Source: Pseudomonas citronellolis (lineage in GTDB: Bacteria; Pseudomonadota; Gammaproteobacteria; Pseudomonadales; Pseudomonadaceae). Taken from it: DNA of 64,000 nt. The stretch covers positions 1-64,000 of the forward strand of contig NZ_FOLS01000040.1 in the NCBI RefSeq assembly GCF_900112375.1. The letters run 5' to 3'. The notes beneath the pieces were generated by a model. That model made no database searches, was not told where the DNA came from, and saw only the letters and a program-made list of their open reading frames with translations. Shown piece after piece: positions 25,674-34,320 of this stretch; positions within the stretch are counted from its first letter, which is position 1, and each line of letters starts with the position of its first letter. Position numbers and translations under genes: made by a program.

Positions 25674-26780
25674 TTATTCGTCGTTCAGGTCGTTCTTGAT
25701 GTTGGCACCAGTACCCAGAATGGTGGTGGACGGTACCAACTGGCTGATGAAGCGGTTCCAGCGGGTGACGCCAGCAGGACCGACATAGACCACGTCCTGC
25801 GGTTCCAGGTTGAAGCGCTGGGCGAGGATGAAGGCTGTGGGCGATTGTGCGTCCAGTTGGAAGACTTTGGCAGGTTCGCGCTCCAGGTCTTCAACGCCGC
25901 GAATCACGTAGACGGCCTTGCCGTTGGAACTGGCCTGGTTCAGGCCACCGACGCTGCCCAGGGCATCGGCCAGGTTCAGGTACTTGGTCTTGTAGGTGAT
26001 GGCGCGCGGGCTGTTCACCTCGCCCATCAGGTAGACCTTCTTGCGGTCGTTGTAGGGCAGGTAGATCTGGTCGCCATCCTTCAGGTAGACGCTGTAGAGC
26101 TGGCTCTGCTGCTGGTCGTTGAGTGCGTCCAGGTTGAGCTTGTACTCGCGGCCATCGCGCTTGAGGACCATGTTGGAGAGGTCGGCGGAGCCGGTGTTCA
26201 CACCTGCGGTGCTGACCGCCTCCATCAGGCTGAGCGGGGTAGCGGTAATGGCCTGCGGGCCGGCTTTGCCGAAGGCGCCGCTGAGGATCACCTTCTGGCT
26301 GGAGAAGCGCATGATCGCCAGGTCGACTTGCGGGCTTTCCACATACTGGGCCAGGCGGCTGGAGATCTCCGAGCGCACCTCCTCGATGGTCCGACCTGCG
26401 ACCTTGACGGTGCCGATATAGGGGTAGAACAGGGTGCCGTCAGGGCGAACCAGGCGACCGTTGGCATCGATCTGCTGTTGCTGGCCGGAGGGAGCAGTCA
26501 GTTCGGGGTGGTCCCAGACGGTGATGTAGAGAACATCGGTCGGCCCGATGCGGTAGTCCTGCGGATGGTAGGCCAGCAACTCGGCCGGCACCTGGCTCCC
26601 AGTCTCCGTCGCGGCGTTCACCGCCAGCAGCTTGGGGGTGATCTGTACCAGCTCGACGCGGCTGCTCTCGGCGGAGTCATCGCGAACGATGCGGCTGGTA
26701 TCCATATTCTGGCCAGGGGCGAACATGCAGCCCTGGAGCGAAAGAGCGGCGACAACGACAACGGATAAAGAGCGGATCAT
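25674..26780 (-). CDS. wza: Polysaccharide export lipoprotein Wza (GfcE)
   Basis: A 368-residue outer-membrane polysaccharide translocon. The lipobox is SLQGC (Cys18). A poly-export domain begins at YRIGPTDVLYITVWDHPEL and continues to VKVAGRTIEEVRSEIS; two SLBB-type repeats follow (VILSGAFGKAGPQAI; VYLMGEVNSPRAITY). A C-terminal amphipathic segment (TRWNRFISQLVPSTT) fits the octameric alpha-barrel pore of Wza. It works with Wzc and Wzb encoded at the far end of the locus. A hairpin at 26867-26900 lies in its leader. The ATG lacks a strong ribosome site, so coupling or RNA structure may matter. Confidence 0.93.
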   Translation of the reverse strand: MIRSLSVVVVAALSLQGCMFAPGQNMDTSRIVRDDSAESSRVELVQITPKLLAVNAATETGSQVPAELLAYHPQDYRIGPTDVLYITVWDHPELTAPSGQQQQIDANGRLVRPDGTLFYPYIGTVKVAGRTIEEVRSEISSRLAQYVESPQVDLAIMRFSSQKVILSGAFGKAGPQAITATPLSLMEAVSTAGVNTGSADLSNMVLKRDGREYKLNLDALNDQQQSQLYSVYLKDGDQIYLPYNDRKKVYLMGEVNSPRAITYKTKYLNLADALGSVGGLNQASSNGKAVYVIRGVEDLEREPAKVFQLDAQSPTAFILAQRFNLEPQDVVYVGPAGVTRWNRFISQLVPSTTILGTGANIKNDLNDE

Positions 26781-26866
26781 GGGAAGGAACTACGCAGCAA
26801 GCCGATACGGCAACGCCCGGGAGACCGGAAGCCGTGAACGGAGTTGATAGGAAACGGAATGAAGTG

Positions 26867-26900
26867 AACCCTACCGCCGCGATGACGCGGCGGCAGGGTT
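26867..26900 (-). terminator. Intercistronic hairpin between gfcA-like gene and wza
   Basis: Two 15-base arms, AACCCTACCGCCGCG and CGCGGCGGCAGGGTT, pair with one mismatch around a 4-base loop. No T-run follows, so it may be a partial terminator or an RNA stabiliser that sets the ratio of the small upstream protein to Wza. Read on the minus strand one arm contains GGCGGTAG, the ops core, but position 9 is G and the hairpin explains the sequence. Confidence 0.5.
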
Positions 26901-26919
26901 CAGCGGCTACAGACTGATA

Positions 26920-27192
26920 TCAGTTAGTGCCGGTGGTACCAGTGGTACCAGTGGTACCGGTAGTACCCGGAGTGCCGTCATGGCCACCGCCGCCACCGCT
27001 ATTGGAAGCAGCGACGCCAGCTGCCACTACGGCAGCACCGATACCAATGGCGCCACCTACGGTGACACCGCCGGCAACCGGGGTGGACAGGGTCAGCGGT
27101 TCGGAAGAAGCCGGCGCGTCGGCCGGTGCTTCTGCCGCCAGCAGCGACGTGCTCAGGGTCGCCAGGGCGGCGAACGTCAGCAGTTTTTTCAC
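26920..27192 (-). CDS. GfcA/YjbE-like small Thr/Gly-rich exported protein
   Basis: A 90-residue protein starting at GTG with AAGGAG upstream. A signal peptide (MKKLLTFAALATLSTSLLAA) is followed by a Pro/Ala/Ser linker, a Gly/Ala/Val-rich hydrophobic stretch (GGVTVGGAIGIGAAVVAAGVA, last part trimmed) and a tail of Gly and Thr repeats (TPGTTGTTGTTGTTGTN). E. coli GfcA (YmcD) and YjbE are likewise short, Thr/Gly-rich exported proteins at the head of the capsule cluster. Assignment rests on composition, size and position just before wza. Biochemical role unknown. Confidence 0.75.
   Translation of the reverse strand: MKKLLTFAALATLSTSLLAAEAPADAPASSEPLTLSTPVAGGVTVGGAIGIGAAVVAAGVAASNSGGGGGHDGTPGTTGTTGTTGTTGTN
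26932..26967. repeat. 9-bp tandem repeat within the GfcA-like gene
   Basis: Four tandem 9-mers (GGTGGTACC, AGTGGTACC twice, GGTAGTACC) encode the repeating Gly-Thr-Thr tail. The unit length keeps frame, so copy-number change would only lengthen or shorten the tail. Confidence 0.8.
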
Positions 27193-27232
27193 GTTAAGAC
27201 TCCTTGTGGGGTCGTTCCTTCAGAAAGAAGGA

Positions 27233-27261
27233 AGGTTAAGGCTGGCACGAGGCCAGTGCAA
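27233..27261 (-). promoter_or_regulatory. Possible internal promoter for the gfc module
   Basis: On the minus strand, TTGCAC (27256-27261) and TAACCT (27233-27238) stand exactly 17 bases apart, about 40 bases ahead of the GfcA-like GTG. Together with the 181-base gap after wcaJ this suggests that the conserved export module can be expressed apart from the assembly genes. The -10 is imperfect. Confidence 0.35.
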
Positions 27262-27373
27262 GCAGAAAAGCCCCGCAGCCATTGCAGACATTGAATCCAG
27301 CCAAGCCTTCGGCTTGCCAGGATCCGCGGTTTGGTTAATGGCGAGTTCCGGAGCTCTTCAGCCTTCTGTTCTC

Positions 27374-28789
27374 TCAATAGGCGTTCTTGTGGATGAATCC
27401 CTTAAACACTGTGAGAAAAACGATTTTCAGGTCCCACCAAAGGGACCAGTTGTGGATGTAGGCAAGGTCGTGTTCGACGCGCTTCTGCATCTTGTCCAAC
27501 GTATCCGTCTCCCCACGCCAGCCATTGATCTGCGCCCAGCCGGTGATTCCCGGCTTGACCTTGTGGCGCAGCATGTAGCTGCTGATCTGGCCGCGGTATT
27601 GCTCGTTGTGCGCCACGGCATGCGGACGCGGACCGACAATGGACATATCGCCCAGTAGCACATTAATGAACTGCGGTAGTTCGTCGAGAGAGGTTCGACG
27701 AATGAATGCACCCACGGATGTGATGCGGTCATCGCCACGCGTGGCCTGTACTACATCTTCGCCATTCTCCATTACCCGCATGCTGCGGAACTTCCACACC
27801 TCGATGGGGCGGCCGTCGATGCCGTAACGCTTCTGGCGGAAGAACACCGGACCTGGGGAGCTGAGCTTCACCGTGACCGAAATAAGCAGCATGGGGATAG
27901 CAATCAGGCAGAGGATCATCGCCGACAGGATGATGTCTTCCAAGCGCTTGATTACTGAGTTCGCCCCCGTCATGGGGCTATCAAAAATGCTGATGGTGGG
28001 CACGCCATTGATGTTCTGACTGCGGGCGTGCAAGAGTTCGAAAACGAATACATCTGGCACTATGTAAACCGACGCGGTGGTATCGCTGAGCTGTTCCACC
28101 AGCCATTTGATTCGCGCTTCACTACGCATGGGAAGTGTGATGTAGACGCGGTCGATTTCGCCAGCACGCGCCTGTTCGACCAGCTTTTCCAGATCACCCG
28201 AGATAGGCAATCTAACTTTACTTTTGCCTAGGCGAACCGGATCGCGGTGCTTGTCATCGAAGAATCCGAGCAAGTCCAGACCCATCCAGGGGGCACCAGC
28301 AATATTCGCAGCAAGCCGCTGACCGAGTGGGCCTGCGCCGGCTATGGCGACCGAGCGTGTGTTGAATCCTTTACGACGGAGCGCGTTGAGGGTCGTGCGT
28401 AGGAAGATCCGATAGCCGCATAAGCTAATCAATACGAGGCTGAACCATTGCAGCAGTGCGACGTCCTCAAGGAATGGCATGTTGACAAAAAAATAATCGC
28501 TGAGAAACACGCCGACAAAACTGATGGCCCAGATACCACCAACCTTGCGTACTTCCTCACGAATGCGCTCACCGCGCCAAGACGCATACAACTGGCCGAA
28601 ATCGCCCAGCAGGTAGAACACCACTAGGGCGAGCAGACTGGCGATCACATGTTCCTGATCGAAGTCTCCGCCGTGCCAGAACACAACGACTGCCATGCTG
28701 GCGAGGATCACCAGCAAGTCGAGCAATCGCTGCAGAACGGAAATACTGGCTTGATGAGGACGTAATATTCCCCTGTCCATTCTGTTCAT
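27374..28789 (-). CDS. wcaJ: Undecaprenyl-phosphate sugar phosphotransferase (WcaJ-type)
   Basis: A 471-residue initiating polyisoprenyl-phosphate hexose-1-phosphate transferase. Four N-terminal membrane segments are followed by a CoA-binding-like Rossmann domain (VAIAGAGPLGQRLAANI), another hydrophobic helix near residue 285, and the C-terminal catalytic PGT domain with SPGPVFFRQKRYG, WKFRSM, RTSLDELPQFINVLLGDMSIVGPRPH and KPGITGWAQINGWRG. It transfers hexose-1-P, most often glucose, onto undecaprenyl phosphate to start the repeat unit. GC is close to the host average, unlike the genes upstream, so it belongs to the conserved part of the locus. Confidence 0.92.
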   Translation of the reverse strand: MNRMDRGILRPHQASISVLQRLLDLLVILASMAVVVFWHGGDFDQEHVIASLLALVVFYLLGDFGQLYASWRGERIREEVRKVGGIWAISFVGVFLSDYFFVNMPFLEDVALLQWFSLVLISLCGYRIFLRTTLNALRRKGFNTRSVAIAGAGPLGQRLAANIAGAPWMGLDLLGFFDDKHRDPVRLGKSKVRLPISGDLEKLVEQARAGEIDRVYITLPMRSEARIKWLVEQLSDTTASVYIVPDVFVFELLHARSQNINGVPTISIFDSPMTGANSVIKRLEDIILSAMILCLIAIPMLLISVTVKLSSPGPVFFRQKRYGIDGRPIEVWKFRSMRVMENGEDVVQATRGDDRITSVGAFIRRTSLDELPQFINVLLGDMSIVGPRPHAVAHNEQYRGQISSYMLRHKVKPGITGWAQINGWRGETDTLDKMQKRVEHDLAYIHNWSLWWDLKIVFLTVFKGFIHKNAY

Positions 28790-28846
28790 TTTAATGCCTG
28801 CTAAATGTTGCCAATAGGAGGATTTTTGTTAAGTTTGGAAACTTTA

Positions 28847-29665
28847 TTAGTTGGCCCTGGATAATTTTCTGGTGACTTTTAAATAAGTGGAGTTCCACTT
28901 GATGGCGAATTTCAATCCGCTGCACAGATTCCAGTAGTTGAATTTTGAGAGAAATTTGGTTGAGCTTTTTTCTTGTAGTGCATGGTAGAAGCCGGGGATA
29001 TCGATTCCTATGACCCTCATTCCAGATGCATGAGCTTTCATGCAAATGTCAGAGTCTTCGCAGTACAGGCGATAGCGCTCGTCTAGAGGTGGGGTACTCG
29101 TAAGATTCTTTGATATGAAAAGTAGCGCGCCGAGCGCCCACTCGATATCAAAAGTTTTTTCTTGAAATTCTTTTGTGAAGTGGTTTTTGGTACTAGCCCG
29201 CCTACCGGGGAGCCGGTTTTTTATAAATTCTTTGAGGGAAGGGAATTTACGCCAGGAAACTTGGGGGTACCCATTAGGATAGTATAGTGCTGGGGCGGCA
29301 ATTCCTAGGTTCTCTATTCTTAAAATTCGCTCTATGAATGTTAAGAAGGCTGCTTTTTCAAAGTGACAATCAGGATTTATTAATATCAAGTTTCGATTAT
29401 GAAGAGAGAATGCGCGAACCAAGTCGTTGTTGTTTTTTGAAAAGCCTTCAAGAATATCTTTCTTGATTAGATGGAAACTGCTATCTCCAGAAATTTCCGC
29501 TTCAAGTTTCTCAGCGGTGCCATCGGTAGAGGCTGCATCACAGATATACTTGCCAACGTTGGGGATTTTCCGGCAGGAATCTATCAGGCTCTTGATGTAG
29601 TCCACATGATTGTGGGTAACTATAAGAATGGCATAGGAGTTTTGGTCAAAGTCTTTCAAGTGCAT
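28847..29665 (-). CDS. Family 2 glycosyltransferase (rhamnosyltransferase-like)
   Basis: A 272-residue GT2 enzyme with a GT-A fold: AILIVTHNHVDYIKSLIDSC at the N-terminus, ICDAASTDGTAE for nucleotide-sugar binding, LILINPDCHF in the DxD position, and the WALGALLFISK / DERYRLYCEDSDICMKAH pattern typical of WbbL-like rhamnosyltransferases. No membrane spans. It overlaps the next upstream glycosyltransferase by 20 bases. The DNA is AT-rich, unlike the host. The sugar is not known; rhamnose is a guess from the family. Confidence 0.85.
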   Translation of the reverse strand: MHLKDFDQNSYAILIVTHNHVDYIKSLIDSCRKIPNVGKYICDAASTDGTAEKLEAEISGDSSFHLIKKDILEGFSKNNNDLVRAFSLHNRNLILINPDCHFEKAAFLTFIERILRIENLGIAAPALYYPNGYPQVSWRKFPSLKEFIKNRLPGRRASTKNHFTKEFQEKTFDIEWALGALLFISKNLTSTPPLDERYRLYCEDSDICMKAHASGMRVIGIDIPGFYHALQEKSSTKFLSKFNYWNLCSGLKFAIKWNSTYLKVTRKLSRAN

Positions 29666-30743
29666 TATCGATCTCGGAGAAAAAAATGTCCTTGTAGAAT
29701 TCTCTACTTTTTTCAGCAGATGCTCGCATCATTCGCTCGAGCCTCGATGATGACGATATAACTGTATCAAGCTTTTCAGCTAGATCATTTTCGTCACTGA
29801 CGATGTAACCATTGACCCCATTTTTTATGAAGTAATGAGAGGCAGGGGTTTTGAGCGAAAATATAGGGAGTGCGTAGCTTAGTGCCTCCAGATTCACAAG
29901 CCCAAACGTTTCTGGTAGTTTGCTGGTGAAGAGAAAAGCTGAGCTGTTCCTATAAAGATAATCTTTGGCTTCTTCATTGGCCTCTCCGAAAAACTCGACG
30001 TCTTTAGCGTATTCTGGAGATGAAAGGCATAATTTATGGAGAAGGCTTCTGTAATCGTGGTCTAGTGTTTTTCCAGCTATGATGAGCCCGATGTCTGGGT
30101 GTCTCTTCTTGAGAGTGAAAAAAGCTTTTATAGCTATCTCGGCACCTTTTCCTTTCATAAGGTTGGAAAGAAAAAGTAATTTCTTTTGTGGGCGACTCAA
30201 ACGATGGCTTATAAGCGACTGGATGGATATTTGAGATGCTTTGTCGGGATCGATGATTCGATTGGGTATGAGATGTATGTTCTGTTTAAGTATCGATGTT
30301 GCACTCTGAAGTCTGCAAGATTGTTCTGGGTTTAAACAAATAGCATGACTTTTTGAGAATATAAAGCTGTCGAGCAAGGTGTACTTCTTTTCTTCTTCGA
30401 ACTCAGCATGGAAGTGGAATATTATTTTCTTGGAACCGATTAGTCGAAGTACTAAATTTATAAAGTAGTCGCGAGTTCTGGCGAATCCCGTAGGTGTAAA
30501 GGAGTAGTAGATGAAATCTGGTTTTTTAATGATAGTGCATGTAATTATCTTATAGGTGTGAAGTGCGGATTCTAATATTTTCTTTACGCTAAATTTCCCG
30601 GAGCTTCCAGTTTCGTTGTAGGCTGAGGCGATATCTATAAAAAGGTGATTGTCATTGTAATGATCAAGGATCAGTTTGGATATCACCTTTGCTCCATTTA
30701 ATGGCCCGCGGATGTGTACTACGAAGAGTCCTTTTCTTTTCAT
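29646..30743 (-). CDS. Family 4 glycosyltransferase
   Basis: A 365-residue GT-B enzyme. The N-terminal domain opens GLFVVHIRGPLNGAKVISKL; the C-terminal Glycos_transf_1 domain has LFLSNLMKGKGAEIAIKAF, IGLIIAGKTLD and the EX7E motif PETFGLVNLEALSYALPIF. It is a retaining transferase that adds a sugar to the lipid-linked repeat unit at the inner face of the membrane. Its ATG lies 80 bases inside the preceding wzy gene, and its stop region overlaps the next gene by 20 bases, so the cluster is compact. Confidence 0.87.
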   Translation of the reverse strand: MKRKGLFVVHIRGPLNGAKVISKLILDHYNDNHLFIDIASAYNETGSSGKFSVKKILESALHTYKIITCTIIKKPDFIYYSFTPTGFARTRDYFINLVLRLIGSKKIIFHFHAEFEEEKKYTLLDSFIFSKSHAICLNPEQSCRLQSATSILKQNIHLIPNRIIDPDKASQISIQSLISHRLSRPQKKLLFLSNLMKGKGAEIAIKAFFTLKKRHPDIGLIIAGKTLDHDYRSLLHKLCLSSPEYAKDVEFFGEANEEAKDYLYRNSSAFLFTSKLPETFGLVNLEALSYALPIFSLKTPASHYFIKNGVNGYIVSDENDLAEKLDTVISSSSRLERMMRASAEKSREFYKDIFFSEIDNALERL

Positions 30744-31986
30744 GGCTGCTTGCTATTGCGTAGGAGGTGACAATTATCGAGACCAGAAATATGAAACGAG
30801 TGGAGAGGATCTCGGTGGTAAATGACATAATAGAAATGAATAGAGGAGCTACCAGTGCGTATTGCGCTCTTCCCTTTAGGGTTCTAATTGCATCGGTTGC
30901 CCTGAAAAGGATTAGGCAATAGAGAATTAGACCCTGGATTCCAAAGTTTGCAAGAATGGTCAGGTATTGAGAGTCTGAATCAACAAAGCCTTTGTGGTCA
31001 CTTGTATTGGCCATTGATATAAAAGCCGCGCCATGCCCAAGAGGGTTTTCTTCAATTTTTTCGAGGATCTCACTATATTTGAGCATCCGCGCCTTGAGTG
31101 TTCCGAGGCTCAAACGCTCTTGGAGGATGTAGTTGTTTGAGCTGATAGTGCCGATGTTTAATGAGTTTATAGTCGTGATGAAAAGTGCCATCGCTCCAAG
31201 CGTTCCAGCCAAGCAAAGCTTTAGAAGTATTTTCTGGCGAATACGCTTTGCGATGTAGATTAATAATAGCGAGATTAAGAAGGCTATAACTGGAGTGCTC
31301 TTCAAGGGAATGACGGAAAGAGCGAGGCACATTGGGATCACTAGGGTATTATAACGAGTCTTCTTGAATGGCCGAATTATCAATGTGAGTGCTGTGAAGA
31401 GGTAGTAGGTGCTCAGATATCCTGGATCTTCGAAGGACGCAAAGGGGCGAAATACCCTGGAGTTTTCATCGCTGCCAATATAGAGCGAAGACCAACTATC
31501 ATTAGCCCAACTTTGCTCGAAGGGAAGAATTCCATAGGTAAAGTGTAGTGCTGTATGGATTGTTACAATCGGCAGGGCGATTAACATTGCTGTTCGCAAG
31601 GGGGTTATTATGTCGAGGCCTTTTTTGGTCAGATGAGCCAGGATCGGTAATGCCAGAAGCAAGTAGTATGTATGGAAGAAGCTTAATGCGGACTTTTCAT
31701 CAGCTCCATTTGAGATTGTTACTATTAACAAGTTGAGCATGAAGAAATAATATGGAGTAGTGACGCTCCCTAGGTACGGAAGAGTAAACTTCTTCTGGGC
31801 GAGAGTAATAAAAAATAATAGCGTACAGATCGTCGGAAATAGCGCCAAATAGGCATAATAAAGTGAGTCTCTTCCAGCCTCCGAGAATATAAGCCTTTTG
31901 ATTAGGCCGAAAAATATCTGGTCTAGCAGTATGAGAACCAATATTACATTTATTTTAGATCTTGATGATCTCTTTGAGTTGTTCAA
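30664..31986 (-). CDS. wzy: Wzy-type polysaccharide polymerase (predicted)
   Basis: A 440-residue integral membrane protein with about eleven hydrophobic helices and a large periplasmic loop (residues about 260-340, including LQERLSLGTLKARMLKYSEIL and NPLGHGAAFISM), the layout of O-antigen polymerases. It is in the expected company of wzx, wcaJ and two glycosyltransferases. Wzy proteins are poorly conserved, so the call rests on topology and context. The start is uncertain: the only in-frame candidate near the TagF-like stop is TTG at 31986 without a clear ribosome site, implying coupling. Its 3' end overlaps the next gene by 80 bases. Confidence 0.78.
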   Translation of the reverse strand: MNNSKRSSRSKINVILVLILLDQIFFGLIKRLIFSEAGRDSLYYAYLALFPTICTLLFFITLAQKKFTLPYLGSVTTPYYFFMLNLLIVTISNGADEKSALSFFHTYYLLLALPILAHLTKKGLDIITPLRTAMLIALPIVTIHTALHFTYGILPFEQSWANDSWSSLYIGSDENSRVFRPFASFEDPGYLSTYYLFTALTLIIRPFKKTRYNTLVIPMCLALSVIPLKSTPVIAFLISLLLIYIAKRIRQKILLKLCLAGTLGAMALFITTINSLNIGTISSNNYILQERLSLGTLKARMLKYSEILEKIEENPLGHGAAFISMANTSDHKGFVDSDSQYLTILANFGIQGLILYCLILFRATDAIRTLKGRAQYALVAPLFISIMSFTTEILSTRFIFLVSIIVTSYAIASSHEKKRTLRSTHPRAIKWSKGDIQTDP

Positions 31987-33049
31987 TTTCTAGCGGCTTG
32001 TTTGGTTTGTGATCGAATGGCGTGCTGGGCCGACTTAAAAGCTCTAGGACGCTAAGGTTGAATATCTCCTGAGCGTTGCTAAACAGACTCTCAGGAAGTA
32101 CGTCCTCAGGTGTGACGTATAGGCTATTACTAGCACTGTATGCGTAAAAATCATCCCAGAGAAGAAGGTTTGGCTTTCCTGTGAGCGCGAAGTCAAAGGT
32201 GATGGATGAGTAGTCTGAAATTAAAATTGATGCAGAGGCGAAGAGCTTGTCCAAATCAGCCTCCAGAGTAACATCTATTACACGACTGTAATTTTCTGGG
32301 CTTATTAGTTTTTTGCCCTTAGATGGGTGCGCTCGATAGAGTAGTGTTGAGTTATTTTCTTGTAGCCAGCTTTCAAGTTCTGGTGAACTCAGAAGTGTTG
32401 GAAAATAGTCATAGTCACGAAATGTCGGTGCGTAAAGAATTATATGGCCAAGATCTTTTTCTTTTTTTGGTGCTTGTATGTATGGCGTTCTAGGGAAATT
32501 ATGGATGACTCTATCGATAGGTATTCGCCAAGCTGTGGAAATGATTTCCAGATGCTTCTTGTCATAAGAAAAAACATAGTCCCATTCGGAGTATGGAAGG
32601 GAGATGTTATTAGATAGCTTAAAATTTATCCATTGCTGTTCTATTTTGCTATCGAAGCCGATGGTTTTTAATGGCCTACCATGCCAGAGGTTGATCTTGA
32701 TGCACCATGGCGGTGGAATGGGGGTTATATCTGTCGAGTCATGTGAAAAAATTAGACAGCGAGAATTGAAGATTATCTTGAACCATTTTAATGAGTATTT
32801 CTTTATCGAGTTTTCATGGCTTGGTACGTTGCTATCTACTTGGTTTGAGGTGGAGTAACTCCAGTATGTTATTTTGCTAAGCTCTGGATCTTTGATGAAG
32901 TCTTCGAATAGGTATCGCGGATAACCTATGTATCGATTGAACCCAGAGCCTACCACAATGTACTTTTGCTTCGAAAAGGGTTGAAGTAGCCATAGTGCTT
33001 TTATAGCAAGGCCTCTGAGGGTGTGAAGAATCTTTTTAGAGTTGCTCAT
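31955..33049 (-). CDS. CDP-glycerol glycerophosphotransferase (TagF-like)
   Basis: A 364-residue protein of the Glyphos_transf family, which transfers glycerol-phosphate from CDP-glycerol. Motifs are NLWHG (residues 120-124), YAPTFR (206-211), RAHPSKGK (239-246, catalytic His) and SDYSSITFDF (278-287). It lacks the long N-terminal extension of TagF polymerases, being nearer in size to TagB-type primases or to capsule glycerol-P transferases. The tagD-like gene four genes upstream would supply CDP-glycerol. Together they imply a glycerol-phosphate in the repeat unit. Ribitol-phosphate transfer is the alternative but no ribitol genes are seen. AT-rich DNA. Confidence 0.88.
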   Translation of the reverse strand: MSNSKKILHTLRGLAIKALWLLQPFSKQKYIVVGSGFNRYIGYPRYLFEDFIKDPELSKITYWSYSTSNQVDSNVPSHENSIKKYSLKWFKIIFNSRCLIFSHDSTDITPIPPPWCIKINLWHGRPLKTIGFDSKIEQQWINFKLSNNISLPYSEWDYVFSYDKKHLEIISTAWRIPIDRVIHNFPRTPYIQAPKKEKDLGHIILYAPTFRDYDYFPTLLSSPELESWLQENNSTLLYRAHPSKGKKLISPENYSRVIDVTLEADLDKLFASASILISDYSSITFDFALTGKPNLLLWDDFYAYSASNSLYVTPEDVLPESLFSNAQEIFNLSVLELLSRPSTPFDHKPNKPLEIEQLKEIIKI

Positions 33050-34310
33050 AAGGTGATTTGAGTTTTAATGGACTTCTTTTGTAGAGTAAGACAAGAAAAA
33101 TAAGCCGCATTAGCATAACCGCGCTCTCTGTAATCAGTATTGCTATGGCTATATTGAAGGCTGTTATGTCTGCAAGAATGTATAGAATTGAAATGTTGAT
33201 TAAGTGTAGGCCTGCGCCAAACATGACTGTTTTGTTTGCGATATCTGTTCTGTTTAGTGCAGAGAATGCGGAGTACCCAAAGCTTACACCGAGGTAGTTG
33301 ATTGTTGTGGTGGCTAGGAAAACGCCAAGCGTGGGGGTTATGGAGTTGTAGTTTTCGCCGAAAACGAGATTTACTATCTCTGGCGAAAATAACCAAAAAA
33401 ATAGACATCCAAGACCAAGTATAATCGCGGTGATTGAGACTACTTTTATGAAGAGCCCCCAGTTTTGGTATTTAGCCATATAGGGAAATAATGCGCTGTT
33501 AATTGGTGAGGTTGCATTCTGCGCCGCCTTGTAGATTTGTTCGCACACATTGAATTGTGCAGCTTGTATAGGGCTTTGCAAGCCAATTATCAGGGTGCTG
33601 GCCGCTGTGTAAGTAGAAACCGCCAGGCGGGACCAAAAGTACTGTGTGCTTTCTTTTATCTCGCTGATAACTTCGCTCAAGGGGACGGTTCTTATCTTGA
33701 ACCCTGATTTGTACATTAAGTAGAGCGATGCAATCAATCCAAGGAAGTTTGCAAGTCCCCAAAGATAGATAATCAGTGTTGCATCTCCAGGCCCTCTGAC
33801 AATAGAAATCACCAATCCAGCATATACGAATTTTGTGAGAACATTGTAGATGGTTATATTCTTCATTTTTTCCAAGCCCTGGAATAACCAAGTGGGCTGG
33901 AATGACTGAGCAATGACTGAAATAATGCCGGCAAAGAAAAGAGATTCTATATTATTAAATTTATGGAATAGTGCTGGGGTTGCTATGAGAGTTAGGCAGG
34001 CTATTGATGTAAGTGCGAGTTTTGCAAAGAATATTCGGCTAATTTTTCTTTCTATATATCTATGGTTATCTCTGTTTAGAGAAATTGCATGAGTCGCCGA
34101 AATAGAAAAACCATAGTCGGTAAAAATGAAGCACAGCTGTATGGCGGATAGAGCTATTGCCACTTCGCCGAACGTCGATACTCCAAGGGCCCTGGTCAAG
34201 AAAGGAATAAGTAATAGAGGGATGATATAGTTACTAGCCTGATTAATTGTCAGCGCAAAGGCGTTCTTAGATACGCTGTGCCTCAGTAACGATGAGAGCT
34301 TGGGGAGCAC
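33036..34310 (-). CDS. wzx: Wzx-type lipid-linked oligosaccharide flippase
   Basis: A 424-residue polytopic membrane protein with about twelve hydrophobic spans and the polysaccharide-biosynthesis / MVF family opening (AFALTINQASNYIIPLLLIPFLTRALGVSTFG, shown here as the conserved N-terminal 30 residues in two parts: AFALTINQASNYIIPLL and PFLTRALGVSTFGEVA). It moves the undecaprenyl-linked repeat unit across the inner membrane for Wzy. The start codon appears to be GTG at 34310 with no obvious ribosome site. It lies ten bases after asnB and overlaps the TagF-like gene by 14 bases. AT-rich. Confidence 0.87.
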   Translation of the reverse strand: MLPKLSSLLRHSVSKNAFALTINQASNYIIPLLLIPFLTRALGVSTFGEVAIALSAIQLCFIFTDYGFSISATHAISLNRDNHRYIERKISRIFFAKLALTSIACLTLIATPALFHKFNNIESLFFAGIISVIAQSFQPTWLFQGLEKMKNITIYNVLTKFVYAGLVISIVRGPGDATLIIYLWGLANFLGLIASLYLMYKSGFKIRTVPLSEVISEIKESTQYFWSRLAVSTYTAASTLIIGLQSPIQAAQFNVCEQIYKAAQNATSPINSALFPYMAKYQNWGLFIKVVSITAIILGLGCLFFWLFSPEIVNLVFGENYNSITPTLGVFLATTTINYLGVSFGYSAFSALNRTDIANKTVMFGAGLHLINISILYILADITAFNIAIAILITESAVMLMRLIFLVLLYKRSPLKLKSPYEQL

Positions 34311-34320
34311 AAGTTTATAC

